64,000 bases of DNA from Flavobacterium psychrophilum (lineage in GTDB: Bacteria > Bacteroidota > Bacteroidia > Flavobacteriales > Flavobacteriaceae): NCBI GenBank assembly GCA_001708385.1, contig CP012388.1, positions 1,550,001 to 1,614,000 on the forward strand. Direction: 5' to 3'. The first letter of the stretch is position 1; each line of letters opens with the position of its first letter. Of the stretch, positions 7,949 to 16,461 are shown piece after piece. The translations under genes were made by a program, and so were the position numbers. The notes beneath the pieces are model-generated. The model worked only from the letters and a program-made list of their open reading frames with translations, did not search any database and was not told where the DNA came from.

Positions 7949-9937
7949 TCAGCCCAGCAACGCGTCGTCTACTAAATTAGGCAGTGTTACCTTAAGCAGC
8001 GGTTCTACTTCCATAGCTCTTTTTATGGCAAAAACAGCTTCTTCGTTACGGGCCCAGCTGCGTCGTGCAATTCCATTATTTACATCCCAGAAAAGCATTG
8101 ATTGTAAACGCCTTGACGCTTCCGGAGAACCATCAAGAACCATACCAAATCCGCCATTAATTACTTCTCCCCAGCCAACTCCACCTCCGTTATGAATACT
8201 CACCCAGGTTGCCCCGCGGAAACTATCCCCAATAACATTATGAATGGCCATATCTGCTGTAAAACGGGAACCGTCATAAATATTAGATGTTTCACGGTAC
8301 GGTGAATCAGTTCCGGACACATCATGGTGGTCACGGCCTAATACTACAGGTCCTATTTCTCCATTAGCTATCGCTTTGTTGAAAGCTTCAGCAATGTTTA
8401 TCCTTCCCTGAGCATCTGCATATAATATACGCGCCTGAGAACCCACTACAAGTTTGTTCTCCTGTGCCCCCTTAATCCATTTTATGTTGTCCTGCATCTG
8501 TTGTTTTATCTCATGAGGTGCAGTTTTAGCCATATCCTCCAATATTTTTGCCGCAATAGCATCTGTTTTGGCTAAGTCTTCCGGTTTACCCGAAGCACAT
8601 ACCCAACGGAATGGTCCAAATCCGTAATCAAAACACATTGGCCCCATAATATCCTGCACATAGCTAGGATATTTAAAATCGACACCATTAGCCGCCATAA
8701 CATCGGCTCCTGCGCGTGACGCCTCCAGAAGGAAAGCATTTCCGTAATCAAAGAAATAGGTTCCTTTAGCGGTGTGTTTGTTTATAGCATCTGCCTGCCT
8801 GCGTAACGACTCATGTACTTTTTGCTTGAAAAGCTCAGGATTGTCAGCCATCATTTTGTTCGACTCTTCTAATGAAAGTCCAACGGGATAATAACCGCCA
8901 GCCCACGGATTGTGAAGCGAAGTCTGGTCGCTGCCCAGATCGATATAAATATCCTGTTTATCAAAAGCTTCCCATACCTCTACTACGTTACCCTGATAAG
9001 CAATAGAAACCACTTCTTTATTGGCTTTCGCCGATTCTACCCGTTTTACAAGAGCCTCAATATCTGTAACAACTTCATCTACCCATCCCTGAGAATGTCG
9101 TGTATTTACTGCCTTAGGGTTAACCTCTGCACAAACCGTAATACAACCTGCAATGTTACCTGCTTTTGGCTGGGCACCGCTCATACCTCCAAGTCCTGAA
9201 GTAACAAATACTTTTCCTTCAAGACCTTCGCCGTTCCTGGCGATTTTCCTTCCGCCGTTAAGCACGGTGATTGTAGTACCATGAACAATACCCTGCGGAC
9301 CAATGTACATGTAGCTTCCTGCAGTCATCTGTCCGTATTGCGATACACCAAGTGCATTGAATTTTTCCCAATCATCAGGTTTCGAATAATTAGGAATAAC
9401 CATACCGTTAGTAACCACTACCCTTGGCGCCTCTTTGTGCGAAGGAAATAATCCAATGGGATGCCCGGAGTACATAACAAGCGTTTGCTCATCGGTCATT
9501 TCACTAAGGTATTTCATGGTAAGCCTGTACTGCGCCCAGTTAGAAAATACCGCCCCATTACCACCATATGTAATAAGCTCATGTGGGTGCTGCGCCACAG
9601 CATAGTCAAGGTTATTCTGAATCATCAGCATAATGGCCTTAGCCTGCTGCGATTTTCCGGGGTATTCGTCAATTGGCCTTGCATACATCCTGTAATCGGG
9701 ACGAAGACGGTACATATAAATACGCCCGTAAGTTTCAAGCTCATGCGAAAACTCTTTTATTAGTTCCGCATGATGCTCCGGCTCAAAGTAGCGAAGTGCA
9801 TTTCGCAAAGCCAGCTTTTTCTCCTCCGCCGTTAGTATTTCTTTACGCTTGGGTGCATGGTTAATATCCGTTTCATAAGGCTTAACCTGTGGTAAAACAG
9901 AAGGGATACCTTCCTGTATTTGTTGTTGGAATGTCAT
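7949..9937 (-). CDS. hutU: Urocanate hydratase
   Basis: The 662-residue enzyme converts urocanate to imidazolonepropionate, step two of histidine breakdown. The NAD-dependent urocanase fold is evident: TYGGNGAVFSNWAQYRLT (about 126-143), SGLGGMSGAQPKAG, and the active-site region GPMCFDYGFGPFRWV with its cysteine. It is about 100 residues longer than the Pseudomonas-type enzyme, as in the longer bacteroidotal form. No other hut gene lies adjacent, so histidine ammonia-lyase and imidazolonepropionase must be elsewhere. A TGTTCAG repeat sits 9 nt upstream of the start. Confidence 0.96.
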   Translation of the reverse strand: MTFQQQIQEGIPSVLPQVKPYETDINHAPKRKEILTAEEKKLALRNALRYFEPEHHAELIKEFSHELETYGRIYMYRLRPDYRMYARPIDEYPGKSQQAKAIMLMIQNNLDYAVAQHPHELITYGGNGAVFSNWAQYRLTMKYLSEMTDEQTLVMYSGHPIGLFPSHKEAPRVVVTNGMVIPNYSKPDDWEKFNALGVSQYGQMTAGSYMYIGPQGIVHGTTITVLNGGRKIARNGEGLEGKVFVTSGLGGMSGAQPKAGNIAGCITVCAEVNPKAVNTRHSQGWVDEVVTDIEALVKRVESAKANKEVVSIAYQGNVVEVWEAFDKQDIYIDLGSDQTSLHNPWAGGYYPVGLSLEESNKMMADNPELFKQKVHESLRRQADAINKHTAKGTYFFDYGNAFLLEASRAGADVMAANGVDFKYPSYVQDIMGPMCFDYGFGPFRWVCASGKPEDLAKTDAIAAKILEDMAKTAPHEIKQQMQDNIKWIKGAQENKLVVGSQARILYADAQGRINIAEAFNKAIANGEIGPVVLGRDHHDVSGTDSPYRETSNIYDGSRFTADMAIHNVIGDSFRGATWVSIHNGGGVGWGEVINGGFGMVLDGSPEASRRLQSMLFWDVNNGIARRSWARNEEAVFAIKRAMEVEPLLKVTLPNLVDDALLG

Positions 9938-9946
9938 ATTTTATAT

Positions 9947-9983
9947 AGTGTTCAGTGTTCAGTGTTCAGTATCCAGTGTTCAG
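9947..9983. repeat. Short tandem repeat, unit ACTGAAC (minus strand)
   Basis: On the plus strand AGTGTTC occurs three times in direct succession, followed by a degenerate unit (AGTATCC) and a fourth copy. Read toward hutU the unit is CTGAACA. The same unit, in the same sense orientation, lies just before the gene starting at 29616. Confidence 0.8.
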
Positions 9984-10019
9984 ACAGGGCGTTGCTGCCC
10001 GCTGATCACCGCCCACTGT

Positions 10020-10196
10020 TTACTTTTTAAATGTTCCTGTTTTTTTATCATATCCGTACGGGCAATGGCGGCATCCGTTTTTACAACAGAAGCCACGCTT
10101 TAAATGAAATTTTTCGGTAAACACCTTATAGCCTTCCGGCGTAAGGTAATAATCTTCACCTTCTATTATTTTTTTTTCAGAATTTTGCCCACTCAT
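10020..10196 (-). CDS. DUF5522 family small cysteine-rich protein
   Basis: The 58-residue protein ends with CCKNGCRHCPYGYDK, a compact four-cysteine cluster that could hold a metal and is typical of DUF5522. Start ATG 10196 is chosen because a -7 box TAAATTTG (minus strand, 10209-10202) sits only 5 nt upstream, suggesting a nearly leaderless mRNA; the longer frame from 10334 would overlap the divergent gene. Cytoplasmic, function unknown. Confidence 0.8.
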   Translation of the reverse strand: MSGQNSEKKIIEGEDYYLTPEGYKVFTEKFHLKRGFCCKNGCRHCPYGYDKKTGTFKK

Positions 10197-10224
10197 ACGC
10201 GCAAATTTATGAACTTTACATTTA

Positions 10225-10560
10225 ATGATACTAATTGCGTCTAAATATTTAATACCGAAAGGATATACCGGCATGGCATTGTTTCCTTTTATCCTGTTAC
10301 GCGATAAAAGGATGAAAACAAACCATCGGCTCATTAATCATGAGAGAATCCATTTGCGCCAACAGCTGGAAATGCTTGTTTTACCTTTTTACATTTGGTA
10401 CATAGCTGAATATTTAATATTTCTGCTAAAATTTAAGGATAAGAAAAAGGCATACTACCATATAAGCTTTGAACGGGAAGCCTATGGTAATGAGGCCAAT
10501 CAGAATTATTTAAAAACGAGGCGTTTCTGGCATTTTTTAAAATACCTAAACACAAAGTAA
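10225..10560 (+). CDS. Small membrane protein with an HExxH motif
   Basis: The 111-residue product has the motif NHERIHLRQQLE near residues 38-49: HERIH fits the zinc-binding HExxH of zincin peptidases, in a setting like the M56/BlaR1 group. A hydrophobic stretch follows (VLPFYIWYIAEYLIFLL, about 51-67), then FEREAYGNEAN, whose Glu could be a third ligand. It is too small for a known M56 enzyme. Similar short proteins exist in Bacteroidota without known function. It is divergent from the DUF5522 gene. Confidence 0.65.
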   Translation: MILIASKYLIPKGYTGMALFPFILLRDKRMKTNHRLINHERIHLRQQLEMLVLPFYIWYIAEYLIFLLKFKDKKKAYYHISFEREAYGNEANQNYLKTRRFWHFLKYLNTK

Positions 10561-10599
10561 ATCGAACTTTACAACACAGCGCTATTAGTATTAAGTACT

Positions 10600-10607
10600 T
10601 ATATTTG
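10600..10607 (+). promoter_or_regulatory. -7 box for the GNAT/FemAB-like gene
   Basis: TATATTTG matches the Bacteroidota -7 consensus TAnnTTTG and ends 26 nt before the TTG start at 10634. No convincing -33 TTTG is seen. Confidence 0.5.
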
Positions 10608-10633
10608 CCAACGCAAACAGCAATAACCCTCAC

Positions 10634-11773
10634 TTGAAAAAGGATCTTACTTTTAAGCTTTACACTTCCTCATTGCAATTACCTGAAGGATGGGATACTA
10701 TTGCCACGAAAAATATTTTCCTTTCAGCCGGTTATCTTGGTATTTTAGAAAAGGCTGCTCCTCAAAATATGCAGTGTCATTTTATAGGGTTATTCAATAA
10801 TGAGACATTGTGCGGTATCGCATTAGCGCAGTACATTAACCTTAGACGCATAAACACTTTTGTAGAAGAAAAAAGCTTTAACCTGAAAGACTATATTTTC
10901 AAGAAATTTTCGTCGCACATTATAGTTATTGGCAACAATACCCTAACAGGACAGAATGCCTACTTATTAAATGATTTGATTTCGGAGACCGAAGCATTAC
11001 GATTATTCAGGGAAGCACTACAAGTATTGAAGAAGCATTATAGAAAACAATGCATCTACATTAACCTGCTTGCAATTAAAGATTTTAACGAAGCCGAAAT
11101 GCCCGATTTTAATGCCGCGGGGTATAGTAGCTATTATAAGTTCTGCACCCAGCCTAACATGATATTTGATATCCGTGAAAACTGGCATAGTATAGACGAT
11201 TACCTGGCAGACCTTACTACAAAATACCGGACACAGTACAATCGTGCACGCAAAAAAGCAGAAGGTGTAGAAAAACGAAAATTGTCATTTGCCGATATAA
11301 AACTCCAACAGGAAAGGATACATCAATTGTATATGACCGTTGCACAAAATGCATCGTTTAATACATTTCACCTACCGAAAAATCACTTCGAAGTTTTTAA
11401 GGAACAACTCAAAGACAACTTTCTCTTATATGGCTATTTCATCGATGACAAACTCGTAGGCTTCAGCACAGTTATTAAAAATGGCTGCGATGTTGACACC
11501 TACTTTTTAGGTTACGATGATGCTATTCAAAAAGAAAAGATGCTCTATCTTACTATGTTGTATGATATGGTAGGCTATGCCATTAAAAAGCAATTCAGCC
11601 ATGTTATATTTGCGCGATCTGCTATGGAAATTAAAAGTTCTGTAGGCGCACGTTCTGAAGAGGTGTATGGAATGATCAAACACACCAATCCCCTTCTCAA
11701 CTTTTTTATGGCGAGACTATTTCAATACTTTGACCCGAAAGTAGCATGGAAAGCACGAAGTCCTTTCAAATAG
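10634..11773 (+). CDS. GNAT/FemAB-like acyltransferase-fold protein
   Basis: The 379-residue protein has a central stretch DYLADLTTKYRTQYNRARKKAEGVEKR followed by LLYGYFIDDKLVGFSTVIKNG and later LYLTMLYDMVGYAI, typical of the double-GNAT 'peptidogalycan/FemAB-like' group. These transfer acyl or aminoacyl groups; the substrate cannot be told. No signal peptide. The start is TTG at 10634, since the first in-frame ATG lies about 50 residues inside and a -7 box lies just upstream. Convergent with the DAG kinase-like gene, which ends on the adjacent base. Confidence 0.75.
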   Translation: MKKDLTFKLYTSSLQLPEGWDTIATKNIFLSAGYLGILEKAAPQNMQCHFIGLFNNETLCGIALAQYINLRRINTFVEEKSFNLKDYIFKKFSSHIIVIGNNTLTGQNAYLLNDLISETEALRLFREALQVLKKHYRKQCIYINLLAIKDFNEAEMPDFNAAGYSSYYKFCTQPNMIFDIRENWHSIDDYLADLTTKYRTQYNRARKKAEGVEKRKLSFADIKLQQERIHQLYMTVAQNASFNTFHLPKNHFEVFKEQLKDNFLLYGYFIDDKLVGFSTVIKNGCDVDTYFLGYDDAIQKEKMLYLTMLYDMVGYAIKKQFSHVIFARSAMEIKSSVGARSEEVYGMIKHTNPLLNFFMARLFQYFDPKVAWKARSPFK

Positions 11774-12652
11774 CTATGGGATTGCCACACGCATTTGCCT
11801 GTGCAGTATTTTTACATCAAGTCGGTCTTCCTCACCGCAAAACTCACCGTCTATCTGAAAACATACCGGAACATTAGTGGTTATTAACGCTTGTTCGGTA
11901 GAAATAATCACGATATCTTCAACGTTATCTACAGGCATATTACCCGTTAATATTTTCCCGATAAGAAGTACGTCAAGGCTTTTAAGAATCACGATCTCAA
12001 ATTTACCATCATCCATAATACCAATAGGATTAATGGTAACTCCGGTACCATACTTTTGCGTATTGGCTATAACCACCATCCTGGCTTCCGTCTCTATTGT
12101 TTCTCCATTAGCAACAATAGTAGCTCTGAAAGGATCATCAAGGTCGGTTAGCGTGCTAATTGCTTTTAAAGCATAACCCAATTTACCACGAATAGCACTT
12201 CCTTCATAATTACGTATTAGTTCGGCATTAACACCAATGTCGCTTAAGTGAAGGCTCTTTTTTCCGTTGATGCATACCATATCCATCTCCATAACATTGC
12301 CATGAAAAGCGATCTTAAGGTTTTCCTCTAAATCCGTAGGAAGTTTAAGGTCTACTGAAAGTCCGTTTGCCGATCCCGCCGGAAGCACCCCTATCACCAC
12401 ATCATTATGCTCAACGGCTTCGGCCACCATTTTTACCGTACCGTCACCACCCGCCACAAGTATACGTTCGGGTCTATGCTCGGCATATAACTCCCTTATA
12501 CTTTTTTCATCATCCTCCCCGGTCGTTTCAAATTCAATCAAATTGATACCTTCCGCTTCGGCATATGCCCTGCTGGCTGTAATAATTTCAGTCTTATCAT
12601 TACCTCCTGCAATAGGATTAACAACCAATAAACATTTCTTTAAGGCATCCAT
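11774..12652 (-). CDS. Diacylglycerol kinase family lipid kinase
   Basis: A 292-residue protein of the DagK/YegS/sphingosine kinase family, which phosphorylates diacylglycerol or related lipids at the inner membrane. It shows the N-terminal VVNPIAGG motif, the nucleotide loop VAGGDGTVKMVAEAV with the GGDGT signature, and VLPAGSANGLSVDL. ATG 12652 (MDALKK) is preferred; the longer frame to 12685 would need TTG. It is divergent from an App1-type phosphatase gene, suggesting opposing steps of phosphatidate metabolism. Confidence 0.9.
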   Translation of the reverse strand: MDALKKCLLVVNPIAGGNDKTEIITASRAYAEAEGINLIEFETTGEDDEKSIRELYAEHRPERILVAGGDGTVKMVAEAVEHNDVVIGVLPAGSANGLSVDLKLPTDLEENLKIAFHGNVMEMDMVCINGKKSLHLSDIGVNAELIRNYEGSAIRGKLGYALKAISTLTDLDDPFRATIVANGETIETEARMVVIANTQKYGTGVTINPIGIMDDGKFEIVILKSLDVLLIGKILTGNMPVDNVEDIVIISTEQALITTNVPVCFQIDGEFCGEEDRLDVKILHRQMRVAIP

Positions 12653-12718
12653 CTGAGTTTTTTTATTAAATTTAGATAAATCCAAACGTTTAACATCTTA
12701 TCAAATTTATAAATTTTC

Positions 12719-13693
12719 ATGAAGCCAATCTTAAAACTCTATCGCGGATATGCTAATGATCAGGAACTCATAGTATTTGGGCATGTATTTAAGCCCAATA
12801 CTGCGGGCGGTTATGAATTTGAAAAGAAGCGTTTTAAAAATGCGAGGTCTATGATCCGCATGTTCAGAATTAAAACCATTGCCAATGCCGACGTTTATCT
12901 TGAACATAATGGCATTCAAATACACACTAAAGCGCTTGACGACGGCTATTTTAAATTCTGCATCCCGCTTAAAGACAAAGAGCAGACAGAATACGGGTGG
13001 AGCGATTATCATGTAAGTATTTTTCATAAAGGTGAAGAAATACGTGAGAAAGGCACTTTCATCCATCCGCCGGAAGGCAATCTTGGTTTTATCTCGGATA
13101 TTGACGACACTTTCCTGGTTTCGCATACGCGGAATGCATTTAAGAAACTCTACATATTACTATTTCGAAATATAAACGACCGTAAGATATTTGAAGATGT
13201 TGTGCCGCATTATCAGGCGCTGAGTACATCCGGACGTAACAAGAAAAATGAAATGAACGCCTTTTTCTACGTTTCCAGCAGTGAATGGAACCTGTATAAG
13301 TTCATTGTAAAGTTTACTGAGAAACACCAGTTACCGCGTGCCGTACTTTTGTTGAAAGATATAAAGACCAGTCTTATGGACTTTTTTGTTACAGGCCGGG
13401 GCAATCACGGGCACAAGTTTGATAAGATAAAACATATACTGGAGTTTTACCCTCACCTTCAATATACCTTGCTTGGAGATGATTCTCAGCATGACCCGTT
13501 CTTATATGAAGATGTATGTAAGATATTCCCGGTAACGGTAAAAGCTGTTTACATAAGACAGACAGGACATCATAAAAAAGAGAAAGCACTAAAAGCGATA
13601 AAGAATATAGAATCAATGGGGGTAGCTGTTTGCTATTTTAAAGACAGCAGCGAAGCTATTGAGCATTCAAAACGTATTGGTCTGATATCATAA
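12719..13693 (+). CDS. App1-type phosphatidate phosphatase family protein (DUF2183)
   Basis: The 324-residue protein contains GFISDIDDTFLVSHT (about residues 119-133), the DxDxT catalytic motif of HAD-type phosphatases as found in the yeast App1 catalytic domain, followed by FFYVSSSEWNLY and LLGDDSQHDP, the latter supplying the acidic metal-binding pair. Members dephosphorylate phosphatidate to diacylglycerol. The N-terminal 110 residues form a beta-rich domain. The head-to-head neighbour is the opposite enzyme type (lipid kinase). There is no signal peptide. Confidence 0.87.
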   Translation: MKPILKLYRGYANDQELIVFGHVFKPNTAGGYEFEKKRFKNARSMIRMFRIKTIANADVYLEHNGIQIHTKALDDGYFKFCIPLKDKEQTEYGWSDYHVSIFHKGEEIREKGTFIHPPEGNLGFISDIDDTFLVSHTRNAFKKLYILLFRNINDRKIFEDVVPHYQALSTSGRNKKNEMNAFFYVSSSEWNLYKFIVKFTEKHQLPRAVLLLKDIKTSLMDFFVTGRGNHGHKFDKIKHILEFYPHLQYTLLGDDSQHDPFLYEDVCKIFPVTVKAVYIRQTGHHKKEKALKAIKNIESMGVAVCYFKDSSEAIEHSKRIGLIS

Positions 13694-13767
13694 ATTTAAG
13701 TTAGCAGAAAAACAATTACACTTTAAATGCCGTAAATTTAACAGTGAACCAAGTAACACTTTTAAAC

Positions 13768-14076
13768 ATGAAGAAGCTAATTTTAATGTCAGGCCTTGCC
13801 ATAGTAATGATGGCTTCCTGCAAACAAAAAGAAGAGCCGGTACCACCTGCTACACCACCACCCGTTGAAGATCCGGCACCGCCGCCAACTCCCAGACCGG
13901 TAACGCAAACGCCACCGCCAGCTGTACCGCCAACACCACCTGTTGAAGATCCAGACGGAACATCTGTGAGCGTAGGCAGTGACGGTATAAGCGTTAAAAA
14001 CAAAAATGGAGACGCTAAAAATAATGTTACCATCTCGAGAAAGAAAACAGAAATGGAAATTAAAACCGATAAATAA
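13768..14076 (+). CDS. Small proline-rich lipoprotein
   Basis: The 102-residue product begins MKKLILMSGLAIVMMASC, a lipoprotein signal with Cys18, followed by a proline/threonine spacer of about 50 residues (alternating PPxP, PVEDP twice) and a basic/acidic tail (SVGSDGISVKNKNGD) similar to tails seen on small Bacteroidota lipoproteins. ATG 13768 is preferred to the upstream GTG at 13744 because it places the signal peptide at the N-terminus. Function unknown. Confidence 0.75.
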   Translation: MKKLILMSGLAIVMMASCKQKEEPVPPATPPPVEDPAPPPTPRPVTQTPPPAVPPTPPVEDPDGTSVSVGSDGISVKNKNGDAKNNVTISRKKTEMEIKTDK

Positions 14077-14078
14077 AC

Positions 14079-14108
14079 AAAATGCTCCCAGTTAAGGGAG
14101 CATTTTTT
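14079..14108. terminator. Bidirectional terminator
   Basis: AATGCTCCC (14081-14089) pairs with GGGAGCATT (14096-14104), flanked by A-run and T-run. It can end both the plus-strand lipoprotein gene and the convergent ABC-F gene. Confidence 0.88.
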
Positions 14109-16014
14109 ATGCGTTGTCTATTTCGTCCTGAACAAGAGCCCAGTCTTCCATTAGTTTATCGAGTTCTTTTTTCTTATTCTCGTATGCAGTAAAGAAAGCA
14201 GCATCTGCCATAAGCTTTTCATAATTTCCTGCAAGCAGTTTATCATCATGCTGAATGCCGCGCTCCACTTCTTTAATCTGGCTTTCAATCTTGCTCAGTT
14301 TATTTTGAAGTGTTTTATTCTTTTTCTGATCCTGATATGAAACCTGTTTGTTATCTTTTGGCGTTTCTTTAGCTATAACATCCCTTTTCTCAACTTCACG
14401 CATATTTTGCATATTACGTTGCTCAAGGTAGAAGTTAATATCGCCAAGGTATTCCCTTATTTTCTGGTCTTTAAATTCGTAAACAATATTACTCATCCCC
14501 TGAAGGAAATCCCTGTCGTGAGATACCAATAATAAAGTACCTTCAAACTTTTGAAGCGCAGCTTTTAAAACGTTCTTAGATTTAATATCAAGGTGATTGG
14601 TAGGCTCATCCATTACAAGCACATTTATCGGCTGTAATAACAGCTTACAAAGTGCCAAACGGTTACGTTCACCTCCCGAAAGCACTTTTACTTTCTTCTC
14701 CACATCATCCCCCCTAAAAAGGAATGACCCAAGCATATCGCGTACTTTAGATCGGTTTGTATCTGTAGCCGCATCCTCCATAGTCTGAAGCAGCGTAATT
14801 TCGCCATCAAGGTACTCCGCCTGATTTTGCGCAAAATATCCAAGCTGCACGTTATGACCTAGCTTAATCGTTCCTTCATAATCAATATCTTTAGTGATCG
14901 CTTTTATAAAAGTCGATTTTCCCTGACCGTTCTGTCCAACAAAAGCAATCTTACTGCCACGTTCTACAAGAAGGTCAATATCTTTAAGTATGGTCTTATC
15001 GCCATACTTTTTAGTCACATCTTCCGCTTCAACCACAACACGCCCCGGCACCACAGAAACCGGGAACGATATGTTCATTACCGAGTTGTCATCCTCGTCA
15101 ACCTCTATACGCTCAACTTTATCTAGTTTCTTAATCAACGATTGCGCCATTGATGCTTTAGATGCTTTCGCCCTGAACTTTTCAATTAACTTTTCAGTCT
15201 GCTCAATTTTTTTCTCCTGGTTTTTTTGGGTCGCTAATTGCTTCTCCCTAAGTTCCTGCCTTAATTCCAGGTATTGTGAATAAGGTTTATTAAAATCGTA
15301 TGCTTTACCTAACGATATTTCAATTGTTCTGTTCGTTACATTATCAAGGAACATCTTATCGTGCGATACAATAACTACAACACCGGGATAAGTCCTAAGG
15401 AATGATTCCAACCAAATGATGCTCTCAATATCAAGGTGGTTGGTAGGCTCATCGAGAAGCAACACGTCGTTATACTGTAATAGTAGCTTTGCTAACTCGA
15501 TACGCATACGCCATCCCCCAGAAAAAGTATCGGTAGCTTTATCAAAGTCCTCACGCTTAAAACCAAGGCCAAGTAATATCTTCTCGGTATCTCCAACATA
15601 GTTATAACCACCAAGAATTTCATAATGATGTGTAACATCACTTAAATCTTCAATAAGCTGGGAATATTCTTCACTTTCATAATCGGTACGGGTCACTAAC
15701 TGGTGGTTTATCTTATCGATTTTAGCTTCAGCCCTTTTAATTTCTTCAAAAGCCTGATACGCCTCCTCAAGAACAGTACGCCCCTTGATAAAATCGATAT
15801 CCTGTTTCAGAAAGCCAAGTTTTATCTCCTTTTCGGTAGCAATAACGCCCGAATCATATTGTTGTTCGCCCGAAAGTATTTTTAGCATGGTCGATTTTCC
15901 AGCTCCATTCTTACCTACAAGGCCCACTCTGTCTCCGGCACCAAGCCTGAAAGTAACTTCCTCAAACAAATATGTCCCGCCGAAAGAAACCGATAAATTA
16001 TGTATGTTAAGCAT
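14107..16014 (-). CDS. ABC-F family ATP-binding protein
   Basis: The 635-residue protein has two ABC domains without membrane segments: Walker A GKNGAGKS with signature FSGGWRMR, then Walker A GQNGQGKS with signature LSGGERNR, each with LLLDEPTNHLD or VMDEPTNHLD as Walker B. A linker with charged helices lies between and a coiled-coil C-terminal domain (about 560-635) follows. ABC-F proteins act on ribosomes. The length and C-terminal coiled coil resemble the Uup group rather than a resistance factor, but I cannot settle the subtype. Confidence 0.92.
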   Translation of the reverse strand: MLNIHNLSVSFGGTYLFEEVTFRLGAGDRVGLVGKNGAGKSTMLKILSGEQQYDSGVIATEKEIKLGFLKQDIDFIKGRTVLEEAYQAFEEIKRAEAKIDKINHQLVTRTDYESEEYSQLIEDLSDVTHHYEILGGYNYVGDTEKILLGLGFKREDFDKATDTFSGGWRMRIELAKLLLQYNDVLLLDEPTNHLDIESIIWLESFLRTYPGVVVIVSHDKMFLDNVTNRTIEISLGKAYDFNKPYSQYLELRQELREKQLATQKNQEKKIEQTEKLIEKFRAKASKASMAQSLIKKLDKVERIEVDEDDNSVMNISFPVSVVPGRVVVEAEDVTKKYGDKTILKDIDLLVERGSKIAFVGQNGQGKSTFIKAITKDIDYEGTIKLGHNVQLGYFAQNQAEYLDGEITLLQTMEDAATDTNRSKVRDMLGSFLFRGDDVEKKVKVLSGGERNRLALCKLLLQPINVLVMDEPTNHLDIKSKNVLKAALQKFEGTLLLVSHDRDFLQGMSNIVYEFKDQKIREYLGDINFYLEQRNMQNMREVEKRDVIAKETPKDNKQVSYQDQKKNKTLQNKLSKIESQIKEVERGIQHDDKLLAGNYEKLMADAAFFTAYENKKKELDKLMEDWALVQDEIDNA

Positions 16015-16038
16015 TATTCTTATGTCTTATTTAAGTCG

Positions 16039-16046
16039 TAAATTTG
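16039..16046 (+). promoter_or_regulatory. -7 box of the DUF983 gene
   Basis: TAAATTTG matches TAnnTTTG and ends 22 nt before ATG 16069. No clear -33 element. Confidence 0.45.
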
Positions 16047-16068
16047 TGTAACAACAAATTTTTTGCAA

Positions 16069-16461
16069 ATGTTAAAAAAAGGATCCAAATTATATAGCAT
16101 TTTAACAGGAACCTGTCCCCGATGCCATCAGGAAAGTATGTATGTAGATAAAAATCCGTACAACATGCTCAATATCTACAAAATGCACGAACGATGCAGC
16201 CACTGCGGACAACCTTATAAAATTGAGCCATCATTTTATTTTGGTGCAATGTATGTTAGCTATGGATTAGGCGTAGCAATAGCCATTGCAGCCTTTATAG
16301 TATCCTTCGCATTTATAAAAACCAGCCTTAAAACGGCGTTTATTGTAATAATTGCTGCGCTGATTATCCCTATGCCTCTTATTATGCGAATATCCCGAAA
16401 TATCTGGATAAACCTTTTTGTTAGCTATGATAAGAACTGGAGAGAACTTAAGAAACCTTAA
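16069..16461 (+). CDS. DUF983 domain-containing membrane protein
   Basis: The 130-residue protein has two zinc-ribbon-like cysteine pairs (CPRC at about 16-19 and CSHCG at about 44-48) followed by two membrane helices (about 66-88 and 93-109), the standard DUF983 layout. ATG 16069 replaces the upstream TTG at 16063 because a -7 box precedes it. The last 14 nt overlap the end of the convergent FAD oxidoreductase gene. Function unknown. Confidence 0.88.
   Translation: MLKKGSKLYSILTGTCPRCHQESMYVDKNPYNMLNIYKMHERCSHCGQPYKIEPSFYFGAMYVSYGLGVAIAIAAFIVSFAFIKTSLKTAFIVIIAALIIPMPLIMRISRNIWINLFVSYDKNWRELKKP

Noticed and set aside
14107-16014. Antibiotic-resistance ABC-F protein
   Set aside because: Length, C-terminal coiled coil and housekeeping context fit Uup-like proteins; nothing points to resistance.
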